A DNA stretch of 64,000 nt, taken from positions 42,292,314 through 42,356,313 of the forward strand of contig CM023536.1 of the NCBI GenBank assembly GCA_013350335.1, written 5' to 3'. How positions within the stretch are numbered: position 1 is the first letter of the stretch; every line of letters starts with the position of its first letter. This DNA comes from Chimonanthus salicifolius. Taxonomy: Eukaryota > Streptophyta > Magnoliopsida > Laurales > Calycanthaceae. The notes under the pieces are model-generated. The model was not told the origin of the DNA, searched no databases, and saw only the letters and a program-made list of their open reading frames with translations. Position numbers and translations under genes: made by a program. Below are positions 44,041-54,638 of the stretch, piece by piece.

Positions 44041-47000
44041 TGTCATGCCCCGACCCAAAAGGTGGGCCAGGAACGAGACTTTTTTTTTTTTAAAGCTAAG
44101 ACAATCACTCAAGCATCCTAACTAGGCCGGATCAACAGTTGGGCCTAGAGGTCACACATGATCCCAACATGTGGACTCAAACATATACCATAAGTCTACC
44201 CAACAAATAGACTAATACAACCACATCAATACATATAATTCCAAACATCGAATTATTATTTAAAAATCATCATCAGAGTAACTATAGAAGCATAGTAGTT
44301 TTCAATACATCATATTGATACAAACTAAGTACCACACCCGATACTTTATAAAAGAAAATTGTTCCAAGAACCAGAAGCAAAAATAAGGGTATTCCCCTCA
44401 GTGGAAATCCCAAACCAACGTCGCAACTTATTCACTCTAAGCTTCATATAGAGGGTTTTCCTCCTCGGGTTCATTTCCTGAAAGGTGAGTGGGGTGAGCT
44501 TCTTAGCCCAGTGAAGGAAATATAACAGTGCAGTTTTAAGTAAACGACAGCTTAGCAAATATTGAACAGTTGCAATATAATATCTCATGCTTGATTATAA
44601 ATTCACAATATCAAGTAAAGTCTCATCATCATTTCTATCATCTCATCATTCCATTACTGCTGTCATCCAACGTAACCCCCTCCAGATACTATACTGACAC
44701 CAATAGTATTAAGTCCCGACAAGGTCAAAATACCTCCTTACAAGTACATCTTCGGTATGCACCTCAAAACCGGTACTGACACACCTTATCAGTCACTGTC
44801 GACCCACCTGGTCCAATAGACATAACCGACACCTTCGGCGATGGTTCAATAGTAAAAGGTACGTAGAAGCAGTATCACAATTCATATGATCAACATCATA
44901 GCATTCACTATTACCATAAGCACTTCTTACAACAGTGCATCAAGTCTAGGCACATGAGTGGATTCATCAAATCTGAAACCACTCATTGCTCAGGATCCAT
45001 CTTAAATAACAAAACCCGTTTACATCTTACTGCAAAGTTAAGTTCCCTCACCGTATATGTGTGGTTTCGCGGTCTCTGTTCAAACAAGCAAACAAGTGCA
45101 CAATCAATATACATAGCATTCATATACATACGCACAAGTAGAATTTCGAAATCATACTTGTTTTCCCAAAAATATCCAAGGTATATGGAATTGAGTCTCC
45201 TATTTGGTTTCTATTCTTTTTAAATTACAATAATCCACAAGATATCATAATAAGGTGCTCAATCCAAAGCTCATATTGTCTTCTAGGCATTGACCAGATT
45301 GACTTATTGAGTTAGGTCTAGATTCTCAGGTCACTTCTTGGTTTCTTCTGGATAGGAGCAGATCTGACATTTTGAGTAAGGCCTCGAGGTCACTCAGTAC
45401 CCGACAAATATAGCGTCGGCCTGAAAGTGAGATCACTTAGTGCCCAACAAATAGAGTCGGCCTGGAAGTGAATACAATAGTAGATACACTATAGTAATAA
45501 GAGAAGAGGGTTAGTACATTTTTAATTTAACAATGGATACTAACATCACATGCAATCAAAATAAACAAACAGTAGCATCTTACACTTAAAAACTGGGTCC
45601 CTCATAACATGCCTCGGAACTAGGTACTGTGGCTTCAGATCATCCGAACCACACCTAAACTAGTCACTGACTCAGATCATGGGTCTGACTTCGGATCATC
45701 AGAAGATCGGGTCCCTGATCATCAGAAGTCCATCCGAACCGAAAAACAGACAAAAAAGGTCTCGGTGGATCTGTGCACTTCAGAACATCCGAAGTGAGGC
45801 TCGGATCGTCCGAGTGGGGTTTGGTCCTTCCGAGCTCTGCTCGGATCGTCCGGCTGAGTCAAGCTAGCGTTGGGCGTTTTTGGGCTTCGGGTGAAGCTCG
45901 GAATGTCCGAGGGGTCCTCTCGGACAGTCCGAGAGCCGTTTTTCCTCCACTGTCTGCAACAACAGACAGTGACGGCAGACACTATGACATATGAATTCGG
46001 AAACAGTGGGTTTCCTGGATTCGATTTCCACACCTAACTGGTCCGATGGACTCCTCTGGGAGTCCTCTTTCCATAGGGAGACGTTTGGAGCTTTGAAGCT
46101 CAGTAGGCCATCCGATTTTAACACTGGAGGTACACTGACACTAATAAAATCAATTTTTCCTTAACCTTCAAAACCATTTTACACACCCAAAACTTAACCA
46201 AAATCAGTTTTTTTTTATTCTAAACCGACTGGAATTTGAAAAAGAACACAATGGTTACCTTCATTGGAGTTCCTGGGCTAAAAATTTGATTTTTGAAAGA
46301 ACTTCCTCTTAAGCTTACGGGTGATAAAATTGGGAAGAAATAGAGGCTAAGGATCAGGCTGGTTTTTAATCAGCTGGAACTGAGTCTGACAGAGGGAGAA
46401 GAGATAGAAAATTATCTGGGAGTTGATCCAACAGAAGGAGGGCCATTAGATAGGAAATTGGCCGGGAAAGATGGTCGGGTGGCCACTGCATGCAAATGCA
46501 TGCGGAGGTTGCCTAAGTCTGAAACAGTAACCAGCAGAGGTTACTGTTGGTTGCAGATCAGCCCTCTCTAGGATTTTCAGTTTTGCAAAAGGGCCCTGAT
46601 TTGCTAAAAACTTGATTTTTAACTGAAAGTATGATTTTAAAAACTCAAAATCTTAATCCAACCTTACAGATAGGTTGGGTTTTGAAAACTTTGATCACCA
46701 TAAGAATTTGGAGATTTAACTCTCACTAAAAACCATTTATTTAAATAAAAATCATAATTCAACATTATTTACTTAATTAAACAAGCGTTAAATAAAACAA
46801 TTTAGAAAACTCATTTTGGGGTGTTAAAGAATAACTAGACCATACTTAAAATGATCCAACATAAAATACTTGTTTCCAAATTTATTTCATTTCAAAAACC
46901 TTTTAAAATAATTATTATTCCCTTTCGGGGTTTTGACGAGTGGCTTTAAATACCATTTTCTGAAAATAAAATTATTAAAAATCAGAAATACAAATCCTTT

Positions 47001-47241
47001 ATTAAGGAAAATGATATCATCTAATAATAATCACATAACAACATAATTTATAAAAATAATAGCAAGAAGCGGTAAATTACCAAATTACCCCTCTAGCTGG
47101 ACGAGCTGGATCACTGAGCATTCGAGCTCAGATTGGGTCACAACTGGGCTTTCCTCAAAGTCCTAACCGTAATCTTCGAGATTAACCAGTTAAACAAGAT
47201 TATTAAGCTAAAACACGCCTAATCTGGGTCAGGGTATTACA
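44041..47241 (-). repeat. 3' LTR of the gypsy element, 3.2 kb
   Basis: Starts TGTCATGCCCCGACCC and ends CAGGGTATTACA on the plus strand. It is related to the solo LTR 30873-34197. A palindrome array lies at 45655-45935. No coding content. Confidence 0.87.
45655..45935. repeat. Array of CTCGGA-NNN-TCCGAG palindromes in the LTR
   Basis: Near-perfect 15-bp palindromes at 45800-45814 (CTCGGATCGTCCGAG), 45840-45854, 45898-45912 (CTCGGAATGTCCGAG) and 45919-45933 (CTCGGACAGTCCGAG). Weaker forms such as TTCGGATCATCAGAA occur at 45690-45735. Only the centre varies, as in a series of related inverted sites. Confidence 0.85.
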
Positions 47242-47262
47242 TCCTACCCCCCTAAAAGAAAT
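47242..47262 (-). other. Gypsy polypurine tract
   Basis: TCCTACCCCCCTAAAAG on the plus strand gives CTTTTAGGGGGGTAGGA on the element strand, next to the LTR start TGTAATACCC. Confidence 0.85.
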
Positions 47263-47275
47263 TTCGTCCCGAAAT

Positions 47276-49095
47276 TTAAAACAAACTTATACCTTTTTGG
47301 CCTATGAACAAGCCAGGGTACAGCTTCCGCATCGTCGATTCTGGTTCCCACGTCTCATGTTGCACGTCGCGATGTTGCCACAACACTCGCACTAGAGGAA
47401 TAGACTTCCTCCTGAGCTCTTGAGTCCGACGTCCTTGAATCTTGACTGGCACTTCTTCAAAAGTTAGGTCTTTTGAGACTTCAATGTCTTCAAAACTTAT
47501 CACATGCGACGGATCAGGCTCAGTACTTCCTTAACATAGACACGTGGAATGTACTATACGCTCTCTCCAAAGCTTGAGGAAGATCCAACTGATAGGTCAC
47601 TTCTCCTATTCCTCTTCAAGATCTCAAAGGGTCCAACATATCTAGGTGATAGTTTTCCCTTGCGCCCGAACTGTTGCACTCCATGACGTGGTGCCACACG
47701 TAAGAAAACTCGATCACCCACTGGAAACTCCAAGGGTCGTCGCCTTTTGTCAGCATAACTCTTTTGTCTGCTCTGGGCTGTCTTGAGACATTGTCTGATC
47801 ACTTCAACTTGCTCTGACGTCTCACGCACTAGATCTGGTCGTAAGCAGCGCTTTGTCTCCTACCTCTGTCCAACAAAGAGGTGATCTGTAAGGTCTGCCA
47901 CACAAAGCCTCGTATGGTGCCATCTGTACACTGGAGTGATAACTGTTGTTGTAGACAAACTCGATGAAAGGCAAGTGATCTTCCCAACTTCCCTACATAT
48001 CCATTACAAAAGCTCTTAGCATATCCTCTAAGGTTTGAATGGTTCTCTCTGATTGACCATCCGTCTAAGGGTGAAAAGCAGTGCTGAAGCACAGCTTAGT
48101 CCCCAACTCCTCTTGCAATCCTTACCAAAACCTTGACACAAACCTCGGATCTCTATCAGATATAATGGATACAGGCACTCCATGAAATCTGATTACCTCA
48201 TTTAAATACAATCTACTTAGAGTAGCCAAAGAATCAGTCTTTTTTATCGACAGAAAGTGAGCTCACTTTGTCAATCGATCGACTATTACCAAATAGCGTC
48301 ATTCTTCTTAGGAGCCTTTGGAAATCCGGTTACAAAATCCATCGTAATATGCTTCCACTTCCACTCAGCCACTTCTAAAGGTTGCATCTTTCCACCAGGT
48401 CGTTGATGTCCCGCTTTCACTTGTTGACAAGTTAAGCACTTCGACACAAAATCTGCTACCTCTTGCTTCATACCTTTCCACCAGAACAGTCGTCACAAGT
48501 CATGATACATCTTTGTACCATCAGATGCACTGCAAAGCGAGAATGATGAAAGTGATCAAGCTCCTTCCTCCTGCACTCAGTCCGACTTTGGTACAAAAAG
48601 TCTATATTTGAAAGTAAGACCTCCGTCCGCCTTGATCTTCCAATCTTCCAAAGTCGCTATCCTGAGAGATGAGTTGCCAACTCCTTCGCTTCTGGGTTGC
48701 TCTGTTGTTCTTCCAATACCAATCTAATTACTTCAGGTTGTAGAACCAAAATATGGATTTTCACTGACCCGCTTCCTTCGATCAGCTCTAGGTCATACTC
48801 GGACAGAACTTCCAACATCTTCCACTGCAAGGATGCCATCCTCACCACGTTGCTGTGAGATTTCCTGCTCAAGGCATTGGCCACTAAGTTGGCTTTCCCT
48901 GGGTGATAAGAGAGACTGAAGTCATAATCTCTCAGGTACTCCATCCACCTTCGCTATCTCATATTCAAGTCTTTCTAAATGAAGATATACTTGAGACTAT
49001 GGTGATCAGAAAACACATTGAACTTCTTACCATATAAGTAATGTCTCCTCAATTTTAACGAGAATACATTGGCCTCCGTTACAACTGCTCCACAA
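47276..49095 (-). pseudogene. Gypsy pol: RNase H, integrase, chromodomain-like tail, broken
   Basis: From high to low coordinate: RNase H end with LRRHYLYGKKFNVFSDHHSL near 49000-49060 and the MEYLRDYDFSLSYHPGKANL junction near 48885-48944. The integrase zinc-binding part has CLTCQQVKAGHQRPGG near 48395-48440, and the core has WKHITMDFVTGFP (first Asp) near 48320-48360. SDRDPRF (second Asp) follows near 48135-48155 and a Q-S-E-R (Glu) segment near 48040-48055. The carboxyl part has QKSYADKRRRPLEFPVGDRV near 47705-47765 and GPFEILKR near 47625. The tail VLWQHRDVQHETWEPE near 47330-47385 resembles the chromodomain end of Tekay/Del-type chromoviruses, which is thought to guide insertion into chromatin. 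Frameshifts near 47550 and 47830 and stops near 48060, 48115, 48260 and 48950 break it. Confidence 0.87.
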
Positions 49096-49402
49096 ACTCC
49101 CATGCAGAGTCGTTTGGTTATTCGAAATTTTTTATCAGTTTTAACATGTCCATTTTAGTCTATGAAAAGGGTTAATTGTGTGGTATATGTTTGGCAAAAA
49201 TTCTAAGGAGATTTCTCAAGTCTCCGTATTTAGGGAGGTTGTTGTATAAATATTGAAGTGGGCCACATTTTTAGTGGAATATATGTAGAATGACAAAGAC
49301 ATTGATTGTGTAAAAATTTGAGCCCCGTCATATCATAATTAGATTTTGAAAATTTGAAAACTTACAAAAATATTGAATTTTTCAGGCATAAGTTATATCA
49401 TC
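49096..49402. other. Unannotated DNA after the truncated gypsy
   Basis: No motif recognised; the gypsy resemblance stops near 49095. Confidence 0.4.
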
Positions 49403-49640
49403 CAAAGGTTAAAATATCGGCTGTACATATATAATATCAGTGAAAATTGATTTTTTTAAAATAAAGCTCGTATCAATGAAAAAATTTAAAATGATTTTAT
49501 GCTATGTAATTTCCAAAAGTAGAAATTAATTTTACAAAAAAGGTTGATATCAACCTGATTCTCTGTTTTTTAAATTCTATATTTTTAAAAAAAAAAAAAT
49601 ACTGCTATCGAACTGATATTGTTATTCAAATCATTATTCA
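49403..49640. mobile_element. Possible decayed copy of the ATCGGCCGAT hAT family
   Basis: CAAAGGTTAAAATATCGGC at 49403 closely follows the start CAAAGGTTCAAATATCGGCC of the element at 52795. The remainder is AT-rich and has lost the palindromes. The far end and TSD were not found. Confidence 0.4.
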
Positions 49641-50014
49641 AATGTTAAACAATAGCATTATTAAAAAATATAGAAAATATAATCTACAAATTCTTTACCT
49701 ACTTCTGCAAATAGCAGTTCTAAATGAAAGTGATGCCACCCTTATCCTTATATCTTTATTCATTAATCAACGAAGTGTTTACAAAATTCTTGATGTTGTA
49801 TTGAAGTTTTGTAATCGAAGATGATAAAAGACATTGACGATCGAATGATGAAAACATCAAACGCGAGTGATTGGAGATGGCCAAAACTGTGTAAAACAGG
49901 CGAAGCAAAACAAGCTTCTTCTCTAAATAAATTTGAAAATGGAGATAAAAAGGGCAGAGAAGAAACACGCATGTATGCCTTTAGAGAGGCTTTCTTCTAG
50001 ATTTTACAGCGGCC
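49641..50014. other. Unannotated DNA
   Basis: Short frames on both strands lack any family resemblance. Nothing else recognised. Confidence 0.35.
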
Positions 50015-50280
50015 TTGTTCCTTTTCCAACTGCTTGCATGCTTCAGTTTCCAACGGCAGAAGGCTTTCTTCTAGATTCCTATTTCCAACGGGCTTCCATG
50101 CACGCTCCTTTAACAACTCTACTTGCATGCACATGCAGGCTTGCATGCTTCAGTTTCCAACGGCTACAGGCTTTCTTCTAGATTCCTTTTTCCAACGGGA
50201 TTGCATCTAGGCCTTGCATGCATGCTCCCTTGCTAACTGCTTGCATGCTTCAGTTTCCAATGAGTGCATGCTACAAGCCT
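50015..50280. repeat. GCATGC-rich minisatellite, left part
   Basis: Three diverged units of about 105-110 bp: 50032-50139, 50140-50238 and 50239-50280. They share TTGCATGCTTCAGTTTCCAA, GGCTTTCTTCTAGATTCC and TTTCCAACGGG, and carry repeated GCATGC palindromes. The array continues at 50640-50700 beyond the TRIM. Confidence 0.8.
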
Positions 50281-50633
50281 TTTTGGGGCTGCGAACGAGT
50301 CTCACATCGGTTATGAGAGGGGAAATTTAAAGAGTTATATGGGACTGTGTCGCTCCACCTATTAGACTACTCTTTTGGGCTTGAAACCCTGTCCTAACAA
50401 GTGGTATCAAAGACAGGATTCCAAGTCACACCATGTGGACTCAGGAATCCCCTATCTGAATGGGATGGTTGGTGATGTTCTATCCGCCGAAGAGTCTTAT
50501 TCGAGGGGGAGATTGTTGGGGCTGCGAATGAGTCCCACATCGGTTGTGAGAGGGGAAATTTAAAGAGTTATATGAGAGTAGGTCATTCCACCTATTAGAC
50601 TAGTCTTTTTGGACTAGAAGCCCAGTCCTAACT
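50281..50633 (+). mobile_element. TRIM (miniature LTR retrotransposon)
   Basis: Two terminal repeats of about 119-120 bp (50281-50399 and 50514-50633) share GGGGCTGCGAA(C/T)GAGTC, CACATCGGTT and GAGAGGGGAAATTTAAAGAG. Directly after the first is TGGTATCAAAGAC (50402-50414), a tRNA-Met-type primer site; directly before the second is CGAGGGGGAGATTG, a polypurine tract. The 114-bp interior has no coding capacity. Total 353 bp, typical for TRIM elements. Flanks AGCCT and GGCCC give no good TSD. It would need proteins from a larger element to move. Confidence 0.88.
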
Positions 50634-50703
50634 GGCCCCGCATGCATGCTCCCCTTCCAACGGCTTGCATGCTTCATTTTCCAACAGCGTCATGCTTCAT
50701 TAA
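50634..50703. repeat. GCATGC-rich minisatellite, right part
   Basis: CGCATGCATGCTCCCCTTCC and CGGCTTGCATGCTTCATTTT continue the array of 50015-50280, which shows the TRIM inserted into it. Confidence 0.75.
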
Positions 50704-51648
50704 TCCATATCAGGTTGAACCAACTGCAAAAGGTATTTTACTTGAAGTCTCATGTAATCCTTTGGCGGTTAACAGACCGAGCATGTGGGGCTATGGCTTG
50801 ATATTCAAAGTAGGTGATTTGCTTGGGCCATTATTTGTAATTTGAGTTTTTATGTTTTTTATATTTTGTCTTTTGGATTTTCCCACTGCAAGTTCTGATA
50901 TTTTCTCTTTTGGATTTTCCATGCAGGTGTGATGATGGTCATTTGAGTGATAGGTTTCTTGTTGTGGTTGGGACACTGGAGTGTGTAGAATTCTCTGCTC
51001 ATTTTTGTTATTTTTCATCATGTTTTAAAAGAAATTGAAATTCTTGAGTTCTTAATTTAAAAATAAGATTTGAACATGTAAATGAATAATATTTAAATAA
51101 AAAATTATATATCTATATAGTATAAAATCTTCTTCATTTCCTGTAATTTTCTGAAATTTTTTGAATTAAAGGATTAAAAATAAAAAATTTGAAGGAGAGA
51201 AAAAAATCGTCTTCAATGGAATCTCATTTTAAGAGATCTTAAAGAATAAATTTTAACTATATTCGATTTTTAGTATCTAAGCTATATTTTTTAGGTTCTT
51301 CAGATTTTGATGACTTTAAATTATTTTTAATTTTTACTTTACACCTTATGTGGATTTAATACGGTGCAATGTGATGGTTTAATGTAAATGTCTAAATTTG
51401 AATATGAGATTAAGAAGAAAAGTCACTTAACATGATGATTAAGATGTGATGTTCATTTGTATACTAACTATGAGAAGGAATTTATTAAAGCAAACTCAAA
51501 CCAACTAATCATTCACAATTATCATGTAGATAGAGTAAACTAATTCAATTTTCTTTTAATCTTCAGAATATTCATGATTTTCCTATTTCAAATAGGGTTA
51601 ATGGGTCCAAAAATGTGCTATATGTGATTTTTAAGTCCTCTTAGATTT
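50704..51648. other. Unannotated AT-rich DNA
   Basis: A short repeat TTTTGGATTTTCCxxTGCA occurs twice at 50872 and 50910. No gene or element boundary recognised. Confidence 0.4.
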
Positions 51649-51657
51649 TTTTTAAAA

Positions 51658-51842
51658 GGGTAATGATTTTCACACCAGCAACTTTGATAGTTGCACACCA
51701 TAACAAAAGGAAATATCATTATTATCCTTTTTTTCCCCTCCTTTGACGGTAAGTTACACCTTAAATAACAAAGGGTAATAATGAGATTTCCTTTTGTTAT
51801 GGTGTGCAACTATCAAAGTTGCTGGTGTGAAAATCATTATCC
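51658..51842. mobile_element. MULE-like foldback MITE, 185 bp
   Basis: Two arms of about 75 bp, 51658-51732 and 51768-51842, are inverted copies. The first 57 bases of one differ from the other at a single position (GGGTAATGATTTTCACACC against GGATAATGATTTTCACACC). A perfect 9-bp TSD, TTTTTAAAA, flanks it (51649-51657 and 51843-51851). A 9-bp duplication with long arms starting with G is typical of Mutator-like elements. The TSD is low complexity, so it is less compelling alone. The arms could form a long hairpin RNA. Confidence 0.85.
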
Positions 51843-51851
51843 TTTTTAAAA

Positions 51852-52774
51852 TCGTTTATTTTTTAATTTTTTGTATTTTTTAATATACTACTCGAGCTCT
51901 ACCTGTACTTTTAGTTTAGGGGTGTAACTTTGGACAATGTAGGTTGGGCCTATGGTAACTTTTTCACTTAGTAACATTCTATGATTTATAAATATACAAT
52001 TCAAGATGGAAGACAATTATTGAATATCATAATAAAATTAAATTGTGATAAATATGAAGCATTCTCCTTATTCTACTAATACATTGATAGAAATCCCTTT
52101 GACGAGGTATGAATATCAGTCTCCCATGCAACTTTAGCAGACAGTGTAACAAATTCTGGTCGTAAATTAATTTTTACCGTGGTTTTGTAGGGGAAATACC
52201 GTTAGTGGAATTTATTACTACATCCATTTTTATCTGTAAAAATTTGTTATAAACAAGATAAAACATGGTATTTTGATATATTGCCGTTGTTAACATCAAT
52301 TTTTTATTATTATATTGAAAATGTTACTAGTGTTCTATGGATCTTATGACTAAACTTGTATATTATAAATATTTAATTTTTTTATTCTCTTTTTAGTTCG
52401 AGTCTTCTTTTATTTTGATATTTGATGATTTTAATAAAGGTATTTAGTAATGAACTTATGTGGCCTTAGATGATATTATATGGTTCAAGAAATGTTAGAT
52501 GATAAATATATCTTATTTTTAAAGTAAATTATTTTCTATAATGTATTTGCACTTTAATCACTACTTTATTAATTGTTATTTCAAGTTTAAATGTCATTTT
52601 TATTTATATATTGATTTATTATATATTTTTCTTATTATGTAATTTTTTTATTTTTTTACAATTTTAATAATTTTTCACTAACATTCTAAAAAATTTCAAA
52701 TATATTAATATTAACAAAATACTATATTATCTAAAAAACTTTATGTGTGATGTTGGTGCTGACCACTCGAGGGG
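51852..52774. other. Unannotated AT-rich DNA
   Basis: No frame, repeat or terminus recognised. Confidence 0.4.
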
Positions 52775-52794
52775 ATCTTGAGCAATGTTATCAT

Positions 52795-53288
52795 CAAAGG
52801 TTCAAATATCGGCCTGATACATATCGTATCGGCCGATATATATCAGTTTTTTAAGACCGAGTAATATCAGCCGATACGATAAGTATCGGCCGTACATACC
52901 GAATATCGGCCGATATGGCGGATATTCGGTCCGAGATATCGGTCACAATATCGGCCGATATTCATAAATATCGGTATTTAATATTTTTTTTTTTAAAAAC
53001 ACCGATACGGTTTTTGACGGTTTTTACACGGTTTTTTGCTGGTTTTCGCGGTTTTTCGTGGTTTTCGCGGTTCAGGGTTTACGGTTTTCACGGGTTCTCA
53101 CAGTTTTTTGTGGTTTTTTACGGTTTTTCACGGTTCGTCATGGTTTTTTGCGGTTTTTTCACGGTTCCAATATCAGAGGAGAGAGAAAATGCCGATATCG
53201 GTATGAGAGATAAAATTAATATCGGCCGATATATCGGCCGATATGCATATCGGCCGATATATCGGCCTAGCCTATTTTTAAACCCCTG
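52795..53288. mobile_element. Palindrome-rich hAT element, second copy
   Basis: 494 bp, starting CAAAGGTTCAAATATCGGCC, with reverse-complement end CAGGGGTTTAAAAATAGGC. A perfect 8-bp TSD, GTTATCAT, lies at 52787-52794 and 53289-53296. Both ends are dense in TATCGGCCGATA palindromes; four occur in 53220-53268 alone. It is the relative of 9399-9832. Confidence 0.87.
52996..53170. repeat. CGGTTTTT tandem repeat inside the hAT element
   Basis: About 14 degenerate units of 10-13 bp with the core (A/G)CGGTTTTT(N)G fill the centre. The other copy of the family lacks this block. The Phe/Gly-rich reading of this region is a by-product of the repeat. Confidence 0.8.
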
Positions 53289-53296
53289 GTTATCAT

Positions 53297-54129
53297 AACC
53301 AGGACCGTGAAGAGAACCATGTCGATGGAAGGTGGGGTTAAATAAGGTTCAACCGTGGTCAAACCCATGTCATGAATATTATATTATAAATAATATTAAA
53401 TTATTAACTAAAGTTTAATTAATGAGTTGAAATAAAATTTAAGTAAAAAAAGAAAAGAGAAAGAAAAGTCTAAGATGATGGAGTAATCTCAAATATTAGA
53501 TTACCAAATAACATTTTTTTAATTTTGAATCTGAAATCTATTTTTCATATAAAAAAATCATTAGATTTCTACTTGTTTTCATGATAGATAATGCATTGCA
53601 TTGCATTTCTATCTATTACAAATCTTTTCTAAATTTAGATTTATAAGTGGTTGAATCTTTTAAATTACATTTTACCTTTCAAATTTATTCTAATTTAACA
53701 ATATAATTAATTATTTTATTTTTTATTTTTTAAAATAAAAAAGTTACTTACAATACAAGATTTGCATTCTAAGTTTTTAACTCCAAAATAGAATTTGTTA
53801 TAATGATGATTTTTTTATTTGAGAAGAGAGGTTTTATTTTCCATTTATAATAATTAGTAAATAAAATTATGAGCTATAATTAATTATGTTATATTGATAT
53901 AATAAAAATAAAAAAGAGCTTTTAAGTTTTAACAATGATCGCAATAGCAAAAATATTACATAATAAATATAATATCAAATTATTATAATAAGATAAATAA
54001 ATAGAATATTATAATTTACTTTTAACACGAGTAAATATTATATACATTTTAAAATAAAATTTTATTTTATTTTTTCTTATTTTCAATAAAAATTTTTTAC
54101 CAAAATATTAATCTATTTAAATAAAGTCA
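53297..54129. other. AT-rich interior of the hAT element
   Basis: No transposase motif in any frame. Contains an inverted-looking GGTTCAACCGTGGTCAAACCC near 53350, matched by GCGGTCAAACC near 54582. Confidence 0.45.
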
Positions 54130-54600
54130 CATTTTTTGAAAAAGACTAAACTCTAAAGGGTTTTTTGAGAAAGCTAGGGTATTCATTGATGAAACCCTAA
54201 TATTCTTTTCTCATCTTCCCCTCCTCTTTCTCAAATGTCAGCAGCCACACCTACATGACCTAATATTCTTCTTCTCATTTCGCCTCTTTTTCTCAAACCC
54301 TAGCCGCCGCACCTCTTTATTCATTCCCGTGTTCTCTATTCAATGAAAAAGAAAAGTTACCAAGGTGTAGTATTTTTTCTTCTTTTCTTCTCTGTAATTT
54401 TTTCTTCTTCCCAGTGTCTCTCCACCTCTCAATTTCCTCTGTCCCCATTCTTTCCTATGTTGACCCACGACTCACGGCTTTATTCACTAAAACGTGTTAA
54501 GCCACGGCTTGTGTTGGTTTTCTACGGTCCAATTTCTCAGGCGGTTTTTTCTCAGAACCGAACCGCATATATGACAGTTGCGGTCAAACCTACAGTTTGA
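54130..54600 (+). other. Leader-like sequence and short frame in the hAT element
   Basis: GAAACCCTAAT and CTCAAACCCTAGCCGCCGCACC near 54190-54315 look like plant 5' leaders (AAACCCTA is common near start sites). Two diverged copies of the CCTAATATTCTT...CTCATxT unit (54198 and 54259) occur. The frame from ATG at 54343 (85 codons) begins with a hydrophobic stretch, VVFFLLFFSVIFSSS, that would pass as a signal peptide, but nothing else in it is recognisable. It may be a captured gene start or an accident. No function is claimed. Confidence 0.3.
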
Positions 54601-54638
54601 TCGCAGCCTGGTTTGGTTCTTATAACACTGATCTTGAG

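Larger units (their letters stand above)
44041..49095 (-). mobile_element. 5'-truncated chromovirus-like gypsy retrotransposon
   Basis: On the minus strand it runs from within RNase H (49095) through integrase and a chromodomain-like tail to the polypurine tract and a 3.2-kb 3' LTR (47241-44041). Gag, protease, reverse transcriptase and the 5' LTR are missing; the break is near 49095. The LTR abuts the truncated LTR at 44040 without a gap. No TSD can be given because one end is lost. Confidence 0.85.
52783..54630. mobile_element. Non-autonomous hAT element with another hAT inserted in its terminus
   Basis: The terminus CAATGTTATCATAACC is read across the nested insertion, and the far end gives CAGTGTTATAAGAACC in reverse complement (13 of 16). 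A perfect 8-bp TSD, ATCTTGAG, lies at 52775-52782 and 54631-54638. Without the nested element and its second TSD copy the length is about 1.35 kb. The interior near 54130-54600 resembles a gene's leader and start rather than transposase. Confidence 0.85.

Noticed and set aside
52996..53170. Ac-type transposase binding sites (AAACGG)
   Set aside because: The repeat core reads CGGTTT on one strand and AAACCG on the other, not AAACGG.
52915..53298. 127-codon plus-strand frame rich in Phe and Gly
   Set aside because: It is the translation of the CGGTTTTT repeat and the palindrome-rich ends of a hAT element; no domain or codon bias supports a gene.
53283..53302. Palindrome CCTGGTTATCATAACCAGG as a regulatory site
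   Set aside because: It is formed by chance at the junction of the inner hAT end, its TSD and the outer element.
54343..54600. Secreted peptide gene
   Set aside because: Only the hydrophobic start is suggestive. It lies within a non-autonomous hAT element and the rest has no known features; recorded as a leader-like stretch only.
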